Below the pieces are notes generated by a model. That model worked only from the letters and a program-made list of their open reading frames with translations. It was not told where the DNA came from and did no database searches. Below are positions 33,031-44,600 of a stretch of 64,000 bases of DNA, piece after piece. The position numbers were made by a program, and so were the translations under genes. The stretch comes from Pohlia nutans (lineage: Eukaryota > Streptophyta > Bryopsida > Bryales > Mniaceae). The stretch covers positions 434,001-498,000 of the forward strand of contig CM040102.1 in assembly GCA_022496805.1 (NCBI GenBank), given 5' to 3'. The stretch's first letter is position 1; the number at the start of each line of letters is the position of its first letter.

Positions 33031-36000
33031 AAAAATTACGACATGCGAGTAAAATGCAGGGTTTTAATTGTCGGCAGCGCTTCCGCGTCGAGCCCGTAAC
33101 CCTAATTTGCAATCCCAATGATTATTTTAACAAGGTGAATTAGGCTCGGGAAAATCGGGCAGCGCTTCTGCACTATACTGTCACCGAGCCCAATTTCAAA
33201 CCCTACACCAAGCATTACTCAAAAACAACCCTCTCACATTGAAGAAAAACCATTTAACGAGGGGAATCATACAACAAAACGAGAGAGAATTTCGCAATCA
33301 AAAATCACCATCTAGGTTACAAGTGTCCGTCCTGACCTAATTAACCTCAATAAGCCAATTTTCAACTAGATTGTGTCAATAATTGGAGAGAGGGAGGTAA
33401 GAATGTGTCCCCTCTGTAATTGGCCGCCACGCCCTCGTCTTTGCTTCAATCGCCACGGAACTTTAGCACAACATAGAAGACTTTGCTTTGTTTCAGCTCG
33501 CGCAAACGACACTCAAAAAGCGTTCGCCAATTGAAAGTTACAAGCCGCCAAACTTTCTGCCCTTAGATCTTGCGGTTGCCAACCTCCTTCCACTCAATCA
33601 GCCACCACGCCCTCGTCTTTGCTCCATTCTCCTCGTGACCTAGCGCCTTGCAAAGCTGACTTGACGGTGCTTGTGACCACAAAATCCCACTTTCAAATTC
33701 GTTACGAACACCAAGATATGGCTGTCCGAAGTTGGGGCTTTGATTACCGCAATCAAATAGCAAGACGAATAGCAAGAACACAAAGGCGATACTAGGGCGA
33801 TACAAACGACGGTGGCGGCAATAACGCGATCGGAGACGACCAGCACGGCAATTTTCTGAAGCAGCCCAGCAGCTTTAGCAATCCTTCCGGACCCAACAAC
33901 TCGGCCAGACCCTCACAGCAAACCTTCCGGACAGACCTCACAGACCCAACAACGCGGCCATCCTTACAGGAAATCCTCACCTGTATAGACGATTCGGCAA
34001 CGATTCGACGATCGTGTCCTCACAGTCCGTCGACGACACAATTACTATGAGCACCTGTGGACGATTCGGCAATGAATAGCAACCAGGCGATGAACAACCA
34101 GGCAATGAGCAACCAACCAAACGATTCGGCAATGAACAGCAATTCGTGGGTACAAAGCGATGAGCATGAGTGGGTTCGTGCAAGGTGATATACGAAGGTG
34201 ATACGTGCAATAGGCGGCTAGGGCAAAAGGCAGTTGGGTAAAAGGCAGCTGTGAAGAGATTCAGCTGTGATGAGAGGTGGCGACGCATGGAGCCACCAAC
34301 ACTAATTACCAACAAATTGACAATTAGTGTTAGACAAGTAGTAGGGGTAAGCACATTATTCATCACCTCACACTAAATATACTATTTAGTGTAGTCCAAG
34401 TCTCACTTCCCTAAAAGAAACCCAAGTTCCTACTCCTAGACTAAAATGTAGATTACCATCAAAACACTCAACAAAACCACAATTAGCCAATTAGAACAAA
34501 AATTACGGCAAAAATACCCGGAAAATAGGACTAATCAACCGGCGTCCAAAAACCCCAATCAAAACCACTAGGCATTTTACCAAAATAGATACTCAGCTAA
34601 ATCGCTGCACTTGCAAAAATGCAAAATAGAAAATCACGCAAAAAGGCCGTGGTAAGGGTTTACCGTGAGCGTGGACCGTCTTGACGGTTCACATGACTCC
34701 GTTACTGAGTTCCTCCAGAACTCACCTATGGATGAGAAATTATGCAGGAGATCACTTAGACAATGGCACACCAGTAGAGTAGAGTAATAGACATTACATA
34801 CAGTTCGTCAGTTACAATCTGGTGGCCATGTGTACTATTCGTATTTGTGGCACTTTGATGGGCCGTTGAGTCAAATGACTTTCATGATAATACCTCTTTT
34901 TCATGTAACTCATTTTTGTAATAGAAGTGACTATTTTACCATCTCCCTTCGTCTATAACTCTTCTTCTTCTTCTTTCTTTGGTCTCTGTGTGTTATTTGT
35001 ATTGTTATATTACTTTGTCCATACATTTTCACTCATGCAATTATGAGATGACATTTGTTCTTCCAAAAGAGCACTATATCGGGAGATCTCTAGATCCAAA
35101 CATTTAAATCATACATTATTCATTACAATGGGGCATGGTTTTACTAAGGCCCTTTCATTTTCTTTCGCTTTATCTGGACTCCACATAGTCCAGAATTCAA
35201 TGAATAGTCCAAAAATAGTTTAATATGGCATTTAGAAACCTTGAATGTAAGTATTGCTCTCCATTTTAGCCTCACGCTAGCGTTGCTACTAAAATTGTAA
35301 TGAAATTATATCAATAAAAATTTCACAATATCTTTTGAAAGAATCCAGACTTTGTAGATGTGAATATACTATGATGCACTCTTAAAGAACACTAATTTAG
35401 TTGTATTTGATTTTTATAAGACAATAAAATAGTAGATTTAGCAAATAAAGCAACTATACTCTTTATTGAATGTAATTTGGATTCATTACTTATGCAGATG
35501 ATAACCAACGAGTACAAGAGTGCCAACTTTTTAGCACTTGCTATTTTTGAAGTACAGGTATATAACTTCCAATTATTGTAGTGTAGGATTTTGGAGTACT
35601 ATCATCTACAGTACGAGTGAATGCACTGAAGTCTGTAGTAGTATGATCATCTCTAGTCTCCATTCATATTGATCAAAAACAAGATTTCTCATCCTCATGC
35701 AAAGCTCCCAATTTCACCACTTTGCCTCACTAGCTGAACACTCTCATTGCATTCAATGCAAAGTGACCTAGGAAAACAAGAAGCGGGACTGAGCACAGAT
35801 TAAAGAGCTAGAACAATATTGGATTTGTCCCTTGCTTTCTTGAATACAATAATACACTACTCAAGACTAGTACATGGTACCTCTCGTTATCAAGCCTAAC
35901 ATTTTCAAGTTAGGGTTCAAAGGTTTAGCATTTAAGCAACTTAAAGTTGGAGAACCTCTTCTCCTTAGTATAGCTCCTTCCGAAAAGACAAGAAAAAAAA

Positions 36001-36329
36001 ACACACCATACAATCAACAAGCTCTGCTCAAAGAACCATTTCAATTTCCAGTATATGTTATTTCTCAAAGGAATAAACTTCCATTTTGTTCATAAACAAC
36101 CAACAAACCCGAAAAACCAACTGTAGAAAATAAACATAAACAAAAACAAAACTATCTGAGACAATTAATTGCGAACCAACCAATACTATTTAATAAAGAC
36201 ACGAAGTTCAAAATTCCAAGAACAAGCAAAGATAAAACGAATGGCAAACCATGTAACAATACCAATGCCGCACTTTCTAGCGTCTTGCACATCTCCCGAC
36301 AACTTTCATTCTCAAAATTTCCAACCCCG
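33031..36329. other. Long stretch without a recognised gene
   Basis: AT-rich sequence with only short unconvincing ORFs; no LTR, TIR or RNA gene found. The last few hundred bases are downstream of the PPR stop codon and may hold its 3' UTR. Confidence 0.4.
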
Positions 36330-39188
36330 TTACCAATAATCACCACAAGAGCAGACGCCATCTTTGAAGTGGTGAAAGCGATTGGCATCCCTGGCCACAA
36401 TCTCCTGTCCAGTCACCTTGGAGATGAACTTGGTTGCTGTATGGCAATCTGAACACACCCGAAGATTCTTGTATACACGAATTGGCTTTTCAAGAGGCGT
36501 GTGCATCATGCCATAAGCAATAGCTAGCTTTTCACTGTGAGAGCAAAGAGCAAGTTCTTTGTCCTCCTCATCAATATTGCGCAAGACAAGCCGAGTATCA
36601 GGAATGTAACCTTCAGCCCTTAACTTTTTGGTCAAGTTATCCAGCACAGCATAGATCTGCTTTGCTTCTGGGTGAGAGGTATCTCCTACAACAAAGCGAT
36701 GAATCTTGTTATTAATCTCAATCCAGCTAATCCCTGGCTCCTTGCGAATACCTCTTTCCTGCATCATACACCGTATTGATGACACCTGATCCCACTGGCC
36801 AGCGGCAGCATAGATGTTGGAGAGGAGCACGTATGGAGCGGCACCCTCCGGTTCCAACTTAAGAACCTCTTTAGCAGCAAGTTCGCCCAACTCCACATTA
36901 CCATGACTTCTACAAGCACCAAGCAAAGCTCCCCAAGTAGCTGCACCTGCTTCAACTGGCATGTTATCAATTAAGAGCTTTGCTTCCTCTAAGTTTCCTG
37001 CCCGCCCAAGAAGATCCACCATGCAACCATAATGAATCACAGTAGGTTCCATGCCATAATCCTGCATCATAACCCGAAAGAGCCGACGGCCTTCATCAAC
37101 AAGGCCTGCATGACTACAAGCCGACAACACTGCCACAAATAAGTAATCATTAGGTTTCACACCATCAGCAATCAGTCTTCTAAAGACTTCCAGGGCTTCG
37201 TGTCCACGTCCATGGTCTGCAAGTCCACCAACCATCACGCTCCATGTGATGACATCACGTTCCTCCATTCTGTCAAAAACTCGTACAGCATCATCGATGC
37301 TGCCACTCTTTGCATACATGCGAACGAGCGCACTCGCCACGCGCAAATCCGACTCCAATCCATCTGCCAGGATATGGCTGTGCACGTCCTTCACCCACTC
37401 TAATGCACCCGCACTTGCACATGCATTCAAAATGCTCACATACGTGATTGCGTCTGCTACACAGCCCTCTCTTCGCATTCGAAGGAAACATTCATATGCC
37501 TCATGCCCACGTCCATGGTCTGCAAGTCCACCAATCATCACGTTCCATGTGACCACATCACGTTCCTCCATTCTGTCAAAAACTCGTACGGCATCATCAA
37601 TGCTGCCACTCTTTGCATACATGTGGACGAGCGCACTCGCCAAGCGCAAATCCGACTCCAATCCATCTGCCAGGATATGGCTGTGCAAGTCCTTCACCCA
37701 CTCTAACGCACCCGCACTTGCACATGCATTCAAAATGCTCACATACGTGATTGCGTCTGGTACACAGCCCTCTCTTCGCATTCGAAGGAAACATTCATAT
37801 GCCTCATGCCCACGTCCATGGTCTGCAAGTCCACCAATCATCACGTTCCATGTGACCACATCACGTCCCTCCATTCTGTCAAAAACTCGTACTGCATCAT
37901 CAATGCTGCCACTCTTTGCATACATATGAACGAGCGCACTTGCCAAGCGCATATCCGACTCCAATCCATCTGCCAGGATATGGCTGTGCACGTCCTTCAC
38001 CCACTCTAACGCACCCGCACTTGCACATGCATTCAAAATGCTCACATACGTGATTGCGTCTGGTACACAGCCCTCTCTTCGCATTCGAAGGAAACGTTCA
38101 TATGCCTCATGCCCACGTCCATGGTCTGCAAGTCCACCAATCATAACGTTCCATGTGATGACATCACGTTCCTCCATTCTGTCAAAGACTCGAAGGGCAG
38201 CATCAATGCTGCCACTCTTTGCATACATGTGAATAATCGCATTAGCTACACGCAAATCCAACTCCAATCCATCTGCCAGGATATGGCTGTGCACGTCCTT
38301 CACCCACTCTAATGCACCTGCACTTGCACATGCATTCAAAATGCTCACATACGTGATTGCGTTTGGTACACAGCCCTCTCTTCGCATTCGAAGGAAACAT
38401 TCATAGGCCTCGCACCCGCGTCCATGGTCTGCAAGTCCACCAATCATCACGTTCCATGTGATGACGTTGTGATTTATCATTCTGTCAAATACCAGTCGTG
38501 CATCATCGATACTGCCACTCTTCGCATACATGTGAACAAGCGCAGTCCCTACACGCACATCTGATTCAAGGCCATCGTGTCTGATGAGCGCATGAAGCTC
38601 TTTACCCCATTTCAAAGTTGCTGGACTGGCAAATGCCTTCAGGATGCTCAAGTAAGTAACTTCATCTGGCTGCACACCTTCTTGGCGCATTTGATTGAAA
38701 ACTTCCAGTGCATCTTTAGCACAATTGTGCTGAGCATAACCTCCAACCATGATGGTCCAACTATAAACATTCTTGTTCAGAAGTTTATCAAACACTTGGC
38801 GTGCATCTTGCAGCCTCCCACATCTGATGTACACACTCAAAAGGTTGTTCGCCACATATACATTTTGCTCCATTCCACTCTTGATGATGCAGTCATGAGC
38901 CTGCTTGGCCGCCATAAGGTCTTTCTGCTTCAAGCACCGCTTCAGAACTTCAACAAACATGTACGAGTCTATAGTGATGCCTTGTTGGAGTAGATTCTCC
39001 ATAACAGCAAGCGCTTCGCTCGTGGTACTTGTGCTCCAAATGTGCTTACTGCCAACAGCATGAGAATGAGATGTGCCCTGAGAGACTGATTTGAGTCTTG
39101 CCTTCACCCAAGTTGGAGTTTTCCAACCTTCTAGCCACAGTGCTTCTCTTTTCACCTTATGTTTGAAGTCAGGTGATCTGCGGTTCCT
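36330..39188 (-). CDS. PPR protein of PLS class with E and DYW domains (main exon)
   Basis: Organelle RNA-editing type PPR protein. The exon begins at AGGAACCGC after acceptor CTACAG (39189-39194) and ends at TAA 36330-36332 after GDYW. Order: end of a PDF motif (SPDFKHKVKREALWL), about 19 PPR motifs, E/E+ region (GALLGACRSHGNVELGE), and a complete DYW cytidine-deaminase domain with HSEKLAIAYG, CSDCHTATKF and the final CSCGDYW. In known DYW proteins this domain performs C-to-U editing in mitochondria or plastids, the PPR array choosing the RNA site. The centre contains five near-identical 101-residue blocks. The frame is intact, so it is probably an active host gene. Confidence 0.92.
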   Translation of the reverse strand, partial: RNRRSPDFKHKVKREALWLEGWKTPTWVKARLKSVSQGTSHSHAVGSKHIWSTSTTSEALAVMENLLQQGITIDSYMFVEVLKRCLKQKDLMAAKQAHDCIIKSGMEQNVYVANNLLSVYIRCGRLQDARQVFDKLLNKNVYSWTIMVGGYAQHNCAKDALEVFNQMRQEGVQPDEVTYLSILKAFASPATLKWGKELHALIRHDGLESDVRVGTALVHMYAKSGSIDDARLVFDRMINHNVITWNVMIGGLADHGRGCEAYECFLRMRREGCVPNAITYVSILNACASAGALEWVKDVHSHILADGLELDLRVANAIIHMYAKSGSIDAALRVFDRMEERDVITWNVMIGGLADHGRGHEAYERFLRMRREGCVPDAITYVSILNACASAGALEWVKDVHSHILADGLESDMRLASALVHMYAKSGSIDDAVRVFDRMEGRDVVTWNVMIGGLADHGRGHEAYECFLRMRREGCVPDAITYVSILNACASAGALEWVKDLHSHILADGLESDLRLASALVHMYAKSGSIDDAVRVFDRMEERDVVTWNVMIGGLADHGRGHEAYECFLRMRREGCVADAITYVSILNACASAGALEWVKDVHSHILADGLESDLRVASALVRMYAKSGSIDDAVRVFDRMEERDVITWSVMVGGLADHGRGHEALEVFRRLIADGVKPNDYLFVAVLSACSHAGLVDEGRRLFRVMMQDYGMEPTVIHYGCMVDLLGRAGNLEEAKLLIDNMPVEAGAATWGALLGACRSHGNVELGELAAKEVLKLEPEGAAPYVLLSNIYAAAGQWDQVSSIRCMMQERGIRKEPGISWIEINNKIHRFVVGDTSHPEAKQIYAVLDNLTKKLRAEGYIPDTRLVLRNIDEEDKELALCSHSEKLAIAYGMMHTPLEKPIRVYKNLRVCSDCHTATKFISKVTGQEIVARDANRFHHFKDGVCSCGDYW
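37180..38560 (-). repeat. 303-bp coding tandem repeat in the PPR gene
   Basis: MYAKSGSID recurs every 101 codons (about 38530, 38227, 37924, 37621, 37318). Each block is one P-L-S trio (HDNA of about 303 bp) and the middle blocks differ at very few codons. Recent expansion by unequal exchange or gene conversion is likely. Confidence 0.85.
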
Positions 39189-39454
39189 CTGTAGGCACCA
39201 CAACCCACCATCAAATATGCAACATGTGACGCATATTTAAGCCCGGTTAATCTGCACCCAACACTCAACAATCAAGGACAACATTTTTGTCAACCCTCCA
39301 GTGATCAGACTCCACTCCAAAGTACACAAAGCACAATACCTATGCTTGCCTACTGCCCACATCCTTTGTACAACTAAGAAATATCCACCTCACGTGTCTG
39401 ATCCAAGGCCTACATCCACTTTCTAGCATCAACCCACTGGCAGTCCTGGGATAC

Positions 39455-39682
39455 CTTGTCAACTCTGTTGTCCCACCACTGGGAAGGATCCGCAAAGTAC
39501 TCTTCCCAAAGTTCTTCAGTCCGCTCAGCTTTGTCTGAGGCAAGTGCAACACACTTCATGTCAGTCACGTTCTCTCCGGGGAAGACAAATCCCATCCACC
39601 TCATTCCACGAGAGCCTGTCACACACCTGGAGCTTCGGCACGCGTGGATGATCTTCTCCAAACCGATGATGTCGATAAACAC
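39455..39682 (-). CDS. Upstream exon: OSB-like PDF motif preceding the PPR exon (5' limit uncertain)
   Basis: Open frame ending AERTEELWEEYFADPSQWW...DK with a donor GACAAG/GTATCC at 39455/39454. Splicing the 266-bp intron 39189-39454 joins WWDNRVDK to RNRRSPDFKHK, recreating the WWDNR..K...PDFKHK...ALWL pattern of the PDF motif of plant organellar single-strand-binding (OSB) proteins. The part before it (RGMRWMGFVFPGE) could be the end of an SSB-like OB fold. The 5' exon boundary may be the AG at about 39683. A further upstream exon about 40250-40399 (starting MFLQKNEMHS) is possible but weakly supported. Confidence 0.6.
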
Positions 39683-39689
39683 CTAATTT

Positions 39690-41662
39690 GTCCACTACGT
39701 CCTCCATGAGGGCACAAGAGCACGGATAACAAAGGGTAGACAGGCCATGGAGACTTGAACAGTGTGTTCGCACGCACATCCTGCTCACAAAAAGCCCAAC
39801 AGTTTTTCAAAAAGCACACTAGTAGCAGAGCTCAAGCACACCTTCCTATCAATACTGGGGTCAGGGGTCGGGGTTCAGTCGACCAAGTTCACGTGCGGCT
39901 ACTTTGGAGAAAATGTAACAACCTAGATATCAAGCATTGCCTTCCGAGCAAGTGCTCACCCGTGATCACCACCTTAATTGTACACAAGGCAATTTAATCA
40001 AGAAGCTGACTGACAAATCTTTCTTTCCGCCCGCAAAGGTGTATATCCAACATAAGAAATGAGCCTCATCTTGATGCTCCGACGGTCTTTATGGCTCGCT
40101 AAGAATTTGAAAGAATCCTCAACTTTCAACCTGAAGGCGCGACCGGAAAGAGGCCAAACCTGGAGTTGTGGAACAGCTTTATGCACAAGGTTGATCCGTT
40201 GCCAGTTTTCACAGGCGCCTCTTATTCGAAAAGAACGTCCACAAGCTTTGGCTGCATGTCTTTGCTGACGAGTTGAAATAGAAGGAGGCCCCAAATATTT
40301 TGTAGAATACGAGGTGCTCGCGGTGATGGCATCAAGCGCCAACGCTGCCCGCCAGTCTGAAACCACAACTGAATGCATTTCGTTTTTCTGAAGAAACAAG
40401 TCGTCAAGCGTGAGAATCCACTAGATTGGGCATCGACGTTCTACCCGAAGAGCGTACTGCAAAAAGAACACATTCACCAATTCGATAATTAGCTAAAGAC
40501 AACATAAACCAGCTGTCCTACTTTGAATTGCCTTCTACAGAAACAACCAGTCAATTCAAAATCCGTTTGGTGATGACTTGCAAACGCCACTAACAAACCT
40601 GCAACAGGGTATGATCCAAAACACCATTCAGCTCTTACCAGCAATTCAAAAATACCGACACTGTAGCTTTAGCGCGAGAATCTGATCATTGGACACGGAA
40701 GTCCAGAGAAATGAATCAGCAACGTCACCAGCAAAGTCGACAAAAAAACAAACCCTATCTCTCTACACGTTCACGACCGCTTACACCGCTTGCAAGAAGC
40801 GCAAAGTTCACTGCCACACGAAACTGACACTCTCAACTAGATTACGCCTCATTGTGAACCCTAAAAACACCAGAAACTCCCCACCAGGCAAAGCCATTCG
40901 TTGCCATTTCTACAAATTCCAATCCACACCTTCTCCTCAACAACCACCTTAAAGCATCAAACCCCTCGCTTTCTCGCATTCAATTCCTCGCTGTCTCGCA
41001 CCATAGAGTGCTCCTCTGAACCCTGTGGAAAGAAAAGCATCTGAATCAATAGTCTACACAGTGACCACCAAGTGACCGATGTGAGGTCTAATTCTGAACC
41101 TTTAATCCGAGCTTGTACTCCCAAGAGGAAATGGGCAACACCAAAGGAGACGCGTACACCCTCGGAACTTGCTGAAAAGACCCCAGCTCACTGCCACGCT
41201 ACATAACTTAGTTAACTGCATGTAGAACAATCACTGAATCAGGGAGAGAAACTCTGGTCCCAAGGGCCAGCGTGAATGAAGAGTCTGTTTGGGGAAGTGC
41301 TTCTAAGTGGGTCATATACCATCTTTAGACATTATCACCTATGGGTAAAAAGAACGGGAACGCACCGCATATGTTGTGTTTGGACACACCGGGCTTACAA
41401 AGGGTCACACCCGTGTAACTCCGCCTTTAGGAATGCACGTGAAAAATCCAAATATTGTCCTATTTCGAAATTTCTTGAGCCCTCGGCTGATTTTTTATTG
41501 CAGTTCCATCGGTACGGGTCTCGTCCTACAATCCACCACCAATTGATTTCTGCATCCATACTCCAAGTGTTGTTTTGGAGACCGTTGCGACTTTTGGGGA
41601 GCCATATCTGATGCAGTTCGTATCCGATTTTGGAATTTTTTATGCCGATTGTGTGTGCTTTT
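39690..41662. other. 5' region of the PPR gene; no other gene recognised
   Basis: Holds possible small upstream exons (candidate transit-peptide frame 40399-40010 minus) and promoter DNA. ORFs at 40689-40952 and 41276-41611 are not convincing. The right end is cut exactly at the LTR terminus at 41663. Confidence 0.35.
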
Positions 41663-44600
41663 TGTCAAACCTCGTTTAATCAAAAACGGGCAGTTAGGGT
41701 TTGTAGGGCAGTAAAAGGTAAACCCATCCGCCATAAATGGAAGAAATGGCGTTCCTAGTGACCTCTTTATTTATTTGGAGAGAGTGGTGCTCTCACGCGC
41801 GTCTTAAGTGTTTGTTACGGAATCTGAGAATGGCGGCGGACCAGACAGGCGACCGGATGGACAACCGAGGGTCGGGGAACGGGCCTCTGCCGGGCCCGGC
41901 CACGATCCTGGAGATGAACTGGGCCGCCTTAAACTGGGCAGCTCACTGTTCATTCCTTCCCGGTTCCTCCAGCCCTCCGTGCACACCCGCTTTTGCACCT
42001 CCGGAGAGCGTTAGGGTTTCCATTCCGCACCCGAAGAGAAAGAGCAGTGAGCGGCCGGTGTGTGAGGATTTGGAGCACCCGGGAGTGAGGGAAATTGAGC
42101 GCTCAGGGAGAAACAATAGCGCAAGGTTAGAATTTGGGAGAGGCGAGCACCCGGACAGCGAGAGCCGCCATTTCCGGCGGAATTTACGGAGAGGAGTAGG
42201 TGCGCAGCCAGGAAGAGAGGCGCGGGGACTCCGGGAGGTCAGGCGCACACTACGGAGGCGAAAAGGGAAGCGTCCGGAGCGCGAGGAGAGCAGTTTACCG
42301 GAGAAGGAGCTGCGCCATTCTCAGGGGAGTAAGGAAGCGCGTCCGGAGTCTGCAGCCATGGCGCGGAGGGGAGCCGGAACGAAGATTACGGAGAAGCGCA
42401 TCTGTCCGGACATCCCGCCGCACGAGGGGGACTTGGACGAGTTGATGAAGGACCTCGAGAAGATGGGGTGCGCGGGGCTCTTTGGGAGAGTGTGGGATGT
42501 GCAGGATTCCCGGATGCTGGAGGAAATTGAGGGCGGGTCTATGTTGAGCGCCTTCCGGACGACCATCCGGGCGAAGTATGGGAGCTGGACCCAGGAGATG
42601 TGGAGGGAGTTATACGGCTTCCCGGACACGAGTGTAGATCTGGAACCGGGAGGCAAGGGCGACTCGGATTGGGTGAAGGCGCGATTCACCCACATTTCGG
42701 GACACGACGGGTTCAAGGTGGCGGACTGCATTATACCCCGGGAGCAACGGTTGCTCCAATATGTGGTGCCCATCTTCAATCCGGAGAAGCCCACCACCCT
42801 CACCGTAACGCTGGCCCGGGGCATCTACTCCGCTCTGCTCCGGGGGAGGAGGATCAACTGGGCGATCCTACTACACCGGAATACGCAGAAGTGGGCAGTG
42901 AACCTGGACAGTAAGAAGGGGTGTCCGTTGGCCCCATTTCTCCACCACCTGTACGAGAGACATGGGTGTCTCACGGAGGAGGAACGGAAGAGGTTGGAGG
43001 AAACGCCCATCCCGGGGCTGAAGAGTCCGACCAAGAGGAGGGTAGCTATTCCGGGTGGAGGAACAGGGACCAGCAGACCCGGGTCGTCGTCACGACCGGG
43101 TGAAAGGAGAATGGCTCCACCCACCTCCCAACCGGACATGAGTAGGAGCCGGGGAGAGGAGCGCAGGAAGGACAAGGAACACCGCCCGGAGAGGAGTCAA
43201 CCGGGAAGGGCCAGCGCTGACTCGGAGCAGAGGACGAAGAGGAGAGAAGACCGGCCCGAGAGGGGCCAACAGGGTGACACCCGGCTGCGTCAAGATGAGC
43301 AGCAGAGGAGGAGGGACCCGGAGACAGACTAACCGGGGGAGGCAAGGTTGCAGCGGGAGCTGAGAACGAAGAGGAGGGAGGATCCGGAAGAAGAGGAGGA
43401 TTCTCCGCAGCCGAAACTGATCCGGAAGAAGACGGTGAGGAATCAGGGAGGAAGTTCCACCCAAGAGCAACCTCAGGTGACCCCGGTGGTGGAGTCCGGG
43501 CCAGAGAAGGAGACAGGACCCACTCCAGCACCGCCACAGGAACGACCGGAAGCAGATTCCAGATTCATGGATGAAGACCCTGCCCCGGAAGATCCACAGG
43601 AACGATTGAGGAAGGGGAAGCAACCAGAGGAGGAGGCAGGTACGTCTCAAGTGCGGTTTCCGGGCCTGAAGAGGAAGTTGGTCCTCATTGAAGAGGAGGA
43701 GCCGGAGGGTCCAGAGACCACCCCTAGGAAGGACAAAGGACCCGTCCGGAAGAAGACAACCCCGCTCAACAAGCGTCCCAAGGAAGCAGGGGACGAAGGG
43801 GAGGAAACAGGAGAAGAGGACGACCGGAGGCAGGAACCACCGTTGGAGGAGGAACCGGTACAGGAGGAAGGTCCACCCGGAGGTGTACAGAAGGAAGGGG
43901 AGGCCCCACTTCGGGCGGAGCACATAATCCTGCAGACCCGGATTGCCTTGGACATGGTGACGGAGCAGTACACTCCCATGTTCGCCGCACTCCGGGAGAC
44001 AGGAACTCTCCTCCGAACAGAGGACGCTCTGGAGTATCCGGCACGGATCCGGAAGCTCCAGAGGAAGCTGATCCGGAGCAGGGAGAAGGAGAGCAAGTTG
44101 GCCGGACAACTACAAAGTCTCCAGGAGGATGAGGGCGAATCCGTTGCTCTCTTGAAGGGTTTGAAGGAGGAGCTGCAACGGAAGGTGGCGTACATCAAGA
44201 GAATGGAGGCCCAAGTGCAGAAGAACGAGTTGCAGATCCGGGAACAGGAGGAGACCATCCGGAGGATAGGGAAAACAAGTCAGCAGTGCATCACCAAACT
44301 GTCGGGGTTGTTCCACCCGGATGGGGAGGCACAGATGAAAGCCCGGCTGTATGACAAGAAAGTAGGTCTGCCGGGATTGGAAGGAGCAGCCCGAATGAAG
44401 AACGTGGTCCGGGAGTATTCGGAGAAGGTGGAGGCCTACCTGATGGAGTTCCAGGAACTGGCGGAGCACATGAGGGGGAGCTTCTCCGATGAAGAACCGG
44501 GCCAGGAGGAGACAGCCAACCGGGGCGATAAAGTAGGGTCCGGGGAGGGACTGCAGGGGATGTTCAATGTGTCTGCAGATGCTCCTCAGGAGGGTGAAAT

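Noticed and set aside
35874..36095. Short plus-strand ORF downstream of the PPR gene
   Set aside because: No domain, no homologous copy and no coding bias; likely chance ORF in AT-rich DNA.
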